Shown: positions 51,479 to 61,836 of the stretch, one piece after another
Position numbering within the stretch: position 1 is the stretch's first letter
How the letters are laid out: every line of letters starts with the position of its first letter
From: Dipylidium caninum
Taxonomy: Eukaryota > Platyhelminthes > Cestoda > Cyclophyllidea > Dipylidiidae
DNA: 64,000 nucleotides
Direction of reading: 5' to 3'
NCBI GenBank assembly: GCA_017562135.1
Contig: QEYB01001296.1
Location: forward strand, 620,001-684,000
Made by a program: the position numbers and the translations under genes
Notes under the pieces: generated by a model
What the model was told of the DNA's origin: nothing
The model's input: the letters and a program-made list of their open reading frames with translations, nothing else
Database searches by the model: none

Positions 51479-52680
51479 ATGGACTTATCCAATTTCGAGA
51501 TTGATGCTCAGTTGCTTGAACAGTTTAGATGCTTAGGCACAGACGATCGCGATGAGTTGATTAAGAAATTTAATCACGTTGTCGGAACAAGCGTATCATC
51601 TAGCGTCTGTCAATTTTTCCTGGATCTGGCCAATTGGTAATTATAAGTTTTTCCCCGATTTTTAGGAATCTTCAAAAAGCGATTGGGGCTTATTTTGACC
51701 TAAACTTTGAAGCAAACATAGAAAGCGCTTTCTCATCGACACCGATGCCTCGAACTCAATCCCCTCTCTATGACGCCAAGTTTCATCCTTCTCCCCATTC
51801 TGCGTTAAGACAAACTTCTCCCCTGATCTGGTGTGTCCAAAATTGTGGTACGGCTTCATGGCCAGAGGGGTCATATTTAAGTGTTGTGGTAATATTCTCG
51901 TTTATATTATTTGCACGATTAGACTGAACCTGATCTGGAATCGATACCGGAATGTGATAAATCAGTTGTGTGGTTACCTATTCCCCCTAACTGCCGGAGA
52001 CCCGTTGCGGAGCTTTCTCCTGGCAATTATGCACATCTTGTCGTCGACATACAGCTTCCTCCCGATGAAATATGTAGAAGAATTTTATCCACAAATATCC
52101 CCGTAATTGGTGCTTTAAAGCTCTGCTTGCCTAATGGCGATCGCTTCGGAGGTATATTTCCCTTAACTTGTTCTCAGGAAAAGTCTTGTTTGATGCGCTG
52201 TATAATTTGAATTCTCTTCCTTTTTCAGAACTTTTGTATTGCTCTGCAATCCCGCATTTGACAACTGGTTCTATTTTTTTTCGCGCTGGTACTCCCGACA
52301 CACCCGTTCTACCTCCTGAGCCACATTGCATTTTTGTAGGGTTTTCTGGTCTTGTCTCCTGACTCTTTGTTATTAATATGTATATATACGAATTCTTATT
52401 TATTCGACGGATTTCTGCTAATTCCAGCGGAATGTCTTCTGTCGAAATTGACGAAAGATGTCCTTATCGTGGTTTCACCTCAAAACTTTTAAACCTGACT
52501 ATCCTTAGGTATTCTTTATCTGTGGCTTTGCTGCTTAGATTTTTATCGAAATGCTTACACTAAGTTTTTTACCTCATGAAATCGACCATCATCTTCTTTA
52601 CTTATTTTTACACTGTTTCACGTTTTCTTCACTTTTAGGGGGAACTTTCACCTGAGCAACCGATGGATGAAGACTTATGA
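51479..52680 (+). CDS. ILRUN: ILRUN (C6orf106) homologue, UBA-like plus NBR1-type FW domain
   Basis: In vertebrates ILRUN is a regulator of inflammatory and antiviral transcription (IRF3/p300). Exons supported: 51479-51636, 51666-51888, 51923-52151 and from 52178. The UBA-like domain is clear (LEQFRCLGTDDRDELIKKF; CQFFLDLANW joined to NLQKAIGAYFD). An FW domain follows, with LIWCVQNCGTASWPEGSYL and ELSPGNYAHLVVDIQLP, matching WRIQNSGAEAWP-type family sequence. Beyond 52230 the exon structure is unsure. A probable last piece, GELSPEQPMDEDL, ends with TGA at 52678-52680. The first three introns are 29, 34 and 26 nt, among the shortest in the window. The start is the first ATG of the UBA frame. 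Identity is firm for the N-terminal 200 residues and the end is tentative. Confidence 0.82.
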
Positions 52681-55600
52681 ATCAAATGTAAATAAGTCTT
52701 CCCTTTAAAGCAGGCAGCTTTTAATTTGACTTATTATTATTCGATCCTTTTTATGGGGTCGTTTTTCCTTTCCTGCTGTTACTACATGATCTCTACATCT
52801 CTGTACTATCCTTTGAGGCTACTTATATTTTGTTACAAATGTAGAACAAAAAGTAACGAGCAGGTAGTTTTAGGCTCTACTTCACATGATGGGGAACTTC
52901 TTTGGCGCGGTAAATGAAAGGTAGAAGCATCGGGATTTACTCACCTGTAAACAACATGGTTTTTCTTCCGGAAAACTCGATTTTATCATGTGCCAAGTGT
53001 TTGCCCTCTACTTGAATTTTTCACTAGTTTTTTTTAAGTCTGGGCTTCTGTTCTTATAGATTTTGGCTGATTATTTCGATAAATTGGCTTAGATATTTCT
53101 ACGTATTCTTATGCATTCATTCCAAAGGTAGAGGTTAGTGATGGCAATCCAGTTTAACCTTGCTTGGCTCCAGTGATTGCGTTTTTGAAAGTGTTTTGGG
53201 CATCTTGAAGTGTTAAATTGCTGTTAACGCCAGTTTGCTTAATGTTTACTAACCTATATTTCTGTGTGGCAATATAGCGTAAAAAGACTGAAGTAATGAA
53301 ATGTGATCTTGCCTTAAGTTGATTCTGTCGTGTATCCTTATTAATGAGGGTCAAGATTGGCACGTAGGGGCCAGATGGCAGAGGGCTTGGAATATCTTCA
53401 TACGCCTGAGGAAGCAATGGCTACATCACTCGGTTGTCCTGAAATTCCTATTTCGGTACACTGCTTTGCTCAGATAGATGGGGCGAGTTCTTAGTTGAGT
53501 AATGTACGTCAACTGTCTTATTTGAGTGTAGCGTGGTGATTAAAATAAATCAGCCGAAATTCAAATGTTGCGCCAGACTTAGCTCTCTCGCTATTGATTT
53601 GAATTTCTCTTGGTAAGTAGAACGCATTGCCGGACACAGTGTGGTCAGGGAAGCGGTAATAAGTTCTTTCTGGCATGCATTTAACAATCCACTTCAAAAT
53701 TTCATTAAGAACTGGTGCGCGTGTTTATGTTACCGTCACGTGCGAATTGCTACTTCCTTTGAGGCTCCTCATTCGTGGTTTTCAGTGCAACCGATTTTTC
53801 AGTGGTGGCGTTCTGTCCGAAGAGCCAAGCAGTAGCTGCCTTTAGCATATTAAAATTTAATCTAGCGAGAAGGGAATGAGTAACATTGAGAAACATTTTT
53901 CTCTCAAGAACTGGTGGGTTGTATGTTCAGTGAGAATTTACATTAATCGGTATCAACTATTGTTTCCACCTCAAAAGTAAATTAACATTTTGAGCCTTTC
54001 TGTTGGTTAGCATGGTTAGGTAGAGATCAAGAAGGCCTGATGCTGCAATGTGTTAAATAACTGTTTTGTCTGTACAGCAAGTGAGTGATCCATAAGACGC
54101 CAACGATAGTGGAAACTGACTTGCAGTGCAGTGATATATACGTATATCGTTCCCCATTGCCTTCCAGACCGAGGTGCGGCCAACATGGACGGCGACGCGA
54201 TTTGGTAGACTTCCTACCTCGGCGGTAGTGAAAGTGTTTTGAATTATAATTATCCTCTACACTCTGTAGTGACCTGTGCTAACAAGTCTCCGAAACCCAG
54301 AGGAAGTAAAGACAAGGACAAGAATAGCAGTCGCAATAGATCTGCGGCAAAAAGTCGCAGACTTTTTTACATTGATACTTAACGTACGGTACTAGTCCTT
54401 CAAAGCTTCAAATGATCACTTTTCATCAATATGGCATTGCGATGTACTCGTCTCTTAGAATTTAAAAGCGTAATGCCCCTCATGATTGATTTTAGTAGTA
54501 ATGATAACGCAATACGATTATGCGTTATTGTGGTGCTCGACGAAATAAGAAAGGTATCTTTCAACGACCTATGAAAAGGTAAAAAATTCGGCGGACCGGC
54601 GGCAGCGTCACTTGACTTAGGGAGCCAGGAAATCTGACAGAACCGTGTGCATAAGAAAAGTTATTCAGTTGCCGAATGAAGGCGCAGTAAAATTGCAATG
54701 GCCTCTGGACTAAAGAGCCAAACAATTCGGGGTCTAATTACAATATGAACAACAGCAGATATTGACCGAGTCGTTCTGCTTGATAATCTACGTTGAATCT
54801 GGAAGTTGCACTCGAGGACTTGTAACAGAGAGACCGATCTGGCAAATCATCGAAGGGCCTACGCACATCCTTAGGTCTACCTAGTAATAATCTTTTCCGC
54901 AAAGCTTGGATTCCAAGGTTAAAATACTAGATTAGCGAACTTTCTACTTCTTGACTAGGGCTAATCACCATTTTTACCAAAATAGCGTCTCAATTCCTCT
55001 TTCAGTTATGTGCTAATATATTACTAAAGAGAGTAACAAACCTCTATAATGTATCCATAACTTTCAAGCTAGAAAGCAAATTACAGGTACGTGAAAAGGT
55101 TGTCCTCTATGATTTTTTGAGGACCGAGTATTACTAAGGAAAAGCAAGAAGAAAGTTAGGTGTTTCACCTGAACTGATTAGTGTGTGAGTCAGCCATGCA
55201 CTCGCCTTTCTCTATTACGCGTAGTACTCAGTCGTTAGCATCACCTTCTTTCGAGCACTTTCTCCTGGGAACTCTATTATCCGCCCCGACTGTTCGCGGA
55301 CAATGCTATCGACAAACCACAATAGTAACTTCTGTGTACACCAGTGTACGTCCAGTTGTGGCGATGTTGAACCCGGGTTTTCGTTCAACCAAAGGAAGCG
55401 ACATCAAGACAATGGGTGCATTTTCGGCAGTTGTATGTATCTTGTAGAGTATAACTTGTGTCTCCTAAATAAACATATCAAAAAGAAGAGCGTACCTCAT
55501 CCTGGTAAACACGAAAGTGTGCACTATGAATGCATAATGATAAGTCCAATGTCCGGGTATAAATGCACAGAAGGCGGCTGCGGGCGTCTAAGTGAGATTG

Positions 55601-56811
55601 AATAGATACAACATAATAAGTCCGGCAAAAATCTATGCTTCTGAGTGGATGCTAGGAGACCAAAATTCAACACTCTAGTGAAGGACTCACTAGCGCAGTT
55701 ACCGTCTCATAAAGAAGTTGCGGAGGATCTTTTTTACTAATAAAAACTATGGATTTTTTTAATTCTAGATGTTATTGTTGACAAACACTAAGCTTTATTG
55801 TCGGCTGTGCATCATTTCGGCGGGTTCAGAAAACATTAAGTCTTGCACATTTTGCACTTTCTTGAAGTATAACAAGTTTAGTTTAAGCTTTTCTCTAAAC
55901 TTTAGAGCTTTCTAATTTCCATTAAATCCGTTTTCTATAAAGTTCGTATTTGGCACTATGTAAGTCCATTTATTCCTCAGGTGGATTTGCATTTGACTGG
56001 TATCTCCCGAATAATCTGCTATCAAACTGAGATGGTATAATGAGAATTTAATGGAAATAAAAAAGAGGAAAGGAATTTAAAAGCGAAAAAAATTAAAAAA
56101 CACCCGCTATACCCACTGTGTAAATAAATGCGTATATAAAATTAGGACAAACGAGGCCAGGAATGCGTAATTGTATCTGGCGTATTATCCGTCTCTCATA
56201 AATAATATTTCAGGCCACTAAATTACGGTCTGTCTTTATCACAGTATTACGAAATCAACAGTATTATCATTGTAGTGATGAAGAAACTGTTGATTGTTTA
56301 CGCAGGTGTGTATATTGTAGCAAATTCCTATTTTTACGCAGGCCGTGTTATTTATCCAGTTCCCCTTCAACGTTCATTAGAATTACCAAGTATCCTCACA
56401 TTGGCAACAAATGGAATCGGTTAGGCTTCAATGATAACCTCGCATCCGTGTGAATTCCTTAGAATTTCCGAGCAGCTGGCTCAATAATTTGTTTGCTTGA
56501 AAAGAATTGTGTAGGATTTGTAAGCAAGATATTATATATCGCGACAACCAACCTAAGTTTAGTGATAACACATGCAAACGGTTATTCACTAATTACGCAA
56601 AACTCATGTATTTGCTCATATATTTCGCGTCACTACATTTGCGCCTTAGGCACTATATTTAATCAATCGTTGCCAAATATCACAAGAAATTAATTATTTT
56701 AACTCAGGGTAGCTTTTATTGTGAGAAAAAATTGGCTCAATACATATCTTACGAACAGATGCTGCGTTTGACTGCATCACTAGGACGGCTGTGTACTATA
56801 ATATATCCTAC
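52681..56811. other. 4.1 kb gap between ILRUN and NAA15 without a recognised gene
   Basis: The longest stretch without a gene I can name. From 52.7 to 54.0 kb the plus strand is T-rich like the ILRUN introns, so it may be ILRUN 3' sequence. At 53154-53417 the minus strand holds an 87-codon frame (starting MLPQAYEDIPSPLPSGPY), not recognised. At 54259-54380 there is a short basic plus-strand frame (NKSPKPRGSKDKDKN). At 55303-55605 the plus strand holds a 100-codon cysteine-rich frame overlapping an 88-codon frame at 55181-55447. A diverged or unfamiliar gene is possible. No transposon protein was seen. Confidence 0.4.
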
Positions 56812-59800
56812 ATGGAAAAGAATCCAGGTGCTGCTCCTCTTCCTCCAAAAGAACTCTCCCTTTTTAAGAGGATAGTTGTATGTCTGATGTAGACGGACCT
56901 TATTTGTAATTAAATAGAAGTATTATGACCAGAAACAATATAAGACGGGACTCAAATTCGCCAATCAAATCTTATCTAATCCCAAGTTTTCTGAACATGG
57001 GGGTAAGTAAATTAGTGACAACACATCTTCCGATAGAGACTTTATCAATGAAAGGAATTCTCCTTAATTGCTTGGGCAAGAAGGATGAGGCCAGAGATTT
57101 CGTCAAGCGAGGCCTTAGGTCAAATATTCAAAGCTTTGTGTGTATGCCCCTTGCTCTTTAAAATATTCTTTGTATATCAGGCTGGCATATTTATGGGCTC
57201 ATAATGAGGTCGGATAGGAAGTACGATGAGGCCATTCGCTGTTACATTCAAGCATTGAAGTTAGACAAAAACAATATCCAGGTCCTTCGCGATCTTTCTG
57301 TTTTACAAATGCATACTCGTGATCTTGACGGTTGTTTGGATACAAGGAATAAACTTCTCGTTCAAAGACCAAATCAAAAAGCCTCATGGGTTGGCTATGC
57401 CGTGGTCCAGCATTTACGGAAGAATTTGGGTGCTGCAGCTACTGTTATCCATGAATTTCTTAAGGTTCAAACTTCTGTTGAGCCATACAACTATGAGCAT
57501 AGCGAACTTCTTATGTACTATATTACACTACTTAATGAAAGTATGAAGTATGAAGAAGCGCTTGATTTCATGGTTTTGCACGCGAAGGAGATTGTGGACA
57601 AACTTTCATATCTGGAAACTTACGGTATTTTATCTCTTTTAAAGATATGCTTTCTGTAGCCAACCTTCTTCTTCGATTGGGCCGTCTGGATGAAGCTGAA
57701 AATGTTGTCTGGCAACTTCTTGGGCGCAATCCCGAATATCAACTCTATTACGAGTTATTCTATCAAGTTAATGAAGCTAAATCCAAACGTGAGATGCTAT
57801 CCTCTGAAAAGCGTAAGATGTTGGAGAAGTGCGTTGTAGATTTTCCCTCTGCACGTCTTCCGAAGTTGTTGTTTTTGGGAACGCTAGAGGGTAATGTTCA
57901 TATATGTGCGGACGTGGTTTAGGTGATGAATTTACTTTTCACATTGACGTGTTTATGCGTAAAAATTTACGTAAAGGCGTGCCCAATCTTTTCGTTCAAT
58001 TGAAACGTTTCTATAATTCCAATGAAAGACGCAACATTTTGGAAAATCTTTACCTAACTTACCGGGCCAACTTGGATGACCATCATACCTTAGGTCCTGT
58101 TCCGTATGAAGGATTAGGATCACGAAAATCGTTTGATGATTCTATTGAACCACCCTCTACTTCTCTTTGGCTCAACTACCTAATTGCTCAACATTATAAT
58201 TTTTTGGGGCAGACGCAGGTACGTGTTTTTTTATTTTCTTCTTTGTAGAAAGCGTTAAATGTGGTTTCAAGGGAGATCGAAATAAATCCTACTATAGTGG
58301 ATTTGTACGTTCTGAGAGCAGAAATCTATCGTGATGCCGGAGATGTCATAACTGCTAGTCGATGGATGGATGAAGCTCAGGCTCTAGATACTGCGGATAG
58401 ATTTATCAATGCTCAGTGTACAAAGTATATGGTACAAGCTCATCGTATCGCGGATGCCGAAGCAATGGCCTCAAAATTCACACGAGGCAGCACCACAGCT
58501 ACGCAATATCTAACAGAAATGCAGTGCATGTGGTTTCTAATAGAGAATGCTCGTGCTTATAAGGCCATGCAAAAATATGGAGAAGCTTTGAAATTTTGTC
58601 ATGAAATCGACAGGGTAAGTTGTGTGTCTTGAATACTAGTTTTTGCAAGGCGTACACGGCCATTCTGGAGGACCAACTGGATTTTCATTCGTATTGCTTG
58701 CGGAAGGGCACCCTCAAGTCGTATATTGAAACTATCCGTCTGGAAGATCGTCTTCGCGATCATCCAGCTTATTTTGATGCTGCTCGTTTAGCAATTGAGG
58801 TTCGGTGAATTTTGTTGCTCGTTTTTTAGCACTCTCAAATCTATTCCTGCTTATAGTTACAGCATTTGTTTAATATCCCTCAGGTTGTATTATTTAGCAG
58901 TTTTGCAGTCATTCATGTCCTTAATTTTGCTTATGGATGGATTAAACTCGGTTTGTAAGACGATTCAATTTACTTTGTGGTTGCTTGTTTATTTCAGATA
59001 TACTTGTATCTGCACGTAAATCCACTTGACAGTGAACAGGATGAAGGAAATAAGCTAAATGGTGAGGTTTTAACGTCAAAATGTCGAATCTGAGACTCTC
59101 ATTTAGATATCTCGAGATCGCCTCTTTATTTCATAATTTCGATGAAATTAGTTTTCTTTTTTCAAGATTATAAGACAGTCCTGTCTTCTCAACTATACCT
59201 TTGGCACAATGTTGTGTCATTTAACGTTATATTGATTTGTTGGGTTCTTTGTCTTCCATTGCTTTCATTTAGAATATTAAGTTAGCATTGATTAGGACAA
59301 CCCTCCTTATCGAAGGTCGTTATGATAATTTAATTTCTGTTTCTACATCAAATAAGAGAGCGCTAGTTTATAATCCATAGCCTTAAGTAAGGGTTTTTAG
59401 TGTTATTTTTGTATATGTGGGGCAGTGAATGTTTTAGTAGTTTCCTCACTCATACTAAGTATGGAAATTGAATTTCAGCTATTTGAATTAATCCTTACAT
59501 TGTTTTTCTTCTCTACATGTTGGCTTTCGCTGGGCTTGTGAATTCCGTGTTTTTACTTGAGATTTAATCACCTTTGCCTAATAATGAGCTTTTAACTAAT
59601 TTGGGGGTCTGTGAATGGTTAAGTTTTTATCCCCTAGCCAATCTATCATCATCTGAGCTGAAGAAGCTGCGCAATAAGCAGCGTCGGGCAGAGCGTCGTG
59701 CAGAAGCCAATAAAGAAGACGAAAGGAAGCGAGAACACCAAAACCAGCAACGAAACAAAGACAAAAACGAGGACCCTGAGAATCGCCCTCCAGAAACCGA

Positions 59801-61140
59801 ACAACTTTCGCCGCAAAAGTTAGCTCGGGTATCTATTGTTTGGATTAAAAGCCACTTTCAAGGCAATTTCAATCAGTTTTAAAGGAAATATGTTTGCTTT
59901 TAATCGTTGTATTTTCTGTAGTATTATTCGGCGCCTTTTGTTTATCTTAGCCTGAAAATGCTCTGAATGAAGCTGTTCGGTTTCTGCGACCCCTAATCGA
60001 CCTTTCCGGTAATCGGATTGAGACTCACTGTCTCGCTTACGAAGTCTTTGAACGAAAAGGTCAGCTTTTTTATTTATATCCTTGCTCTCCTACCTTAAGG
60101 ATTTTTGTTAGGAGTCCGCATATTTTTACCCTATTCTAGTTTATAATTTGCAAAACTTTTGGAGTCTTTGAGTTTTCCGTTATTTTTCTTTAGGCAAGTG
60201 GCTTTTAATGCTTCGCGCCATTCGCCGTGGGCTTAAAGTGCCTGGATCTCGAGATCACCCATGGTTCAATGAATGTTTATGTCGTTTCTTGTTACGAATG
60301 TCCGAACTGAAGTTTGAACCAGAAAACCTAGTATATGAGGTCCTATTAGAGGAAATACGTAATATTTTTGGGGATGATAAATTGCCTCGACCCTCTGCAA
60401 CGAATGCTGAATTTATTGAGAGGAATGCGACGTCTTTTTTGCACGTTTTTCGAGGTGATTACGCAATTAGCTTTCCTTTTTTTCTTCACTCGAATTAACT
60501 ACGCTTTGAACGACATTAGTCCACGAATGGAATGCAAAAATAATTGCAGTGTTTTTTCGCCGCAGGTACGCTTACTAAAGCTATACTTGATCCGGAAACG
60601 TCAGTTGAGTCGCTCAAACAATTGCCTTCACCTACCAACGAGCAATTTGGCACTGTCTCTTGGCAGGTACTTGTGTTCTTGATTAGATTCGTATTTGAAT
60701 TCTCGGTTAGTTATCGCATTTCCTTTATATTTAGGTGCTATCTGAAGCTTTGGACACGTACAAATCCTATTTGAGTCTCAAATTAGCACCAGTTACAGAT
60801 GAAATGGTTGATGACTTTCGTGGGCAAGTGTTCAGAGCTCTACCCGCTTGCATCCGTCTTCTTCACCGACGCAGCTCTAGAAAGTCATCTTAAAACAATA
60901 GTCGGGGAGAGCTCAATAGTGTCTTGTTCCAATCTTTCGTCTAAGCAACCCTTTCCAAGGCATAACAATGGTGAAATTAATTCGGTTGTCGGAAAGCTTG
61001 GTGCATTATCTTGCAATGACAGCGCCAATGTGAACGGCAATGCACAGAATACATTGAACGGTAACGCATTCACAAACAAGAAAGCTTCCAAACAGAGACG
61101 GAAGAAGGCCAGTACTACCGATGGTGCGGCCAAAATCTAG
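56812..61140 (+). CDS. NAA15: NAA15, auxiliary (scaffold) subunit of the NatA N-terminal acetyltransferase
   Basis: TPR superhelix that anchors NAA10 to the ribosome and shapes its active site. Exons: 56812-56877, 56918-57002, 57037-57141, 57181-57624, 57660-57890, 57923-58218, 58249-58614, 58650-58799, 58998-59061, 59638-59828, 59951-60059, 60194-60454, 60566-60666 and 60735-61140. The N-terminal [12 protein letters not shown] then [62 protein letters not shown] and the basic stretch [15 protein letters not shown] follow the family throughout. All phases agree until the last exon. There the conserved sequence changes frame at a GGG run (60822-60824); one G fewer would read [16 protein letters not shown] and reach the stop at 61138-61140, giving about 957 residues (human 866). 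The first seven introns are all 30-40 nt. Poly(A) signals lie at 61675 and 61687. Confidence 0.95.
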
Positions 61141-61836
61141 TCCCCAACTACTTTGTTTACTTATTAATTTACGTGTATAGCCGTGTCTCCTCACTTTGTG
61201 AAGTGTACAGCTCTATACTTTCACACTGACTGGATCGTAGTCCTGTTAATGGCTGTTTCCACTGTATTGTTAGCATCATTCACGCTTCTCTACTAGTTTC
61301 TCGTCTCCTTATGCAATGCAAATGCTATTTATCATTTGGTTGGGAAGTGCCTTGGCTGGCGTCGGTTGTCTCTGTGGCTTCTGTGTAGTTACTGCCAAGC
61401 TGCTGCAGTGGGTGGCTGGATGAGACTGGTGCGGGGGGGGGGTCTGGGAGCGTTTGCGTGTGTTCAATTAATTTGGTTCTGAGGCTTGTAGGGGGCGACT
61501 TGATAGATACCGGTAAGTCAGTCTAGTGACAAGTGTTTGCGTCAAGCAGGGTTAGAAGTCAGGAGTTTTCTAGAAGCGAATTTCGAGATTAATGAAAACT
61601 GGTAAGGGGTTGTTAAGTGTCGCCGTCTAACGATTTAAGAATTAAATTTTTCTCTTCTTAGCACCACGTAAAAAAATAAAAACCTTAATAAACATTTTTG
61701 AAAAGGGCCGCGATTTTTTTATTTTATAATGTAATCAAGTCATTATAAACACGCCACCACTCACTTCGGTGCATTACGCGCAACATACGACAGTTGATAC
61801 CTACGGGATTGTCCTTCATGATACGTTGCATTTCTA
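61141..61836. other. NAA15 3' flank and BRCA2 upstream region
   Basis: About 700 bp between the NAA15 stop and the proposed BRCA2 start. It carries a ten-G run at 61433-61442 and two AATAAA hexamers at 61675-61680 and 61687-61692, only about 150 bp before the BRCA2 ATG. Any BRCA2 promoter must lie in or next to the NAA15 3' UTR. Confidence 0.45.
61675..61692 (+). terminator. Paired poly(A) signals for NAA15
   Basis: Two AATAAA hexamers (61675-61680 and 61687-61692) follow the NAA15 stop codon by about 535 bp on the sense strand and are followed by a T-rich stretch. They are the best candidates for NAA15 cleavage and polyadenylation. Confidence 0.5.
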
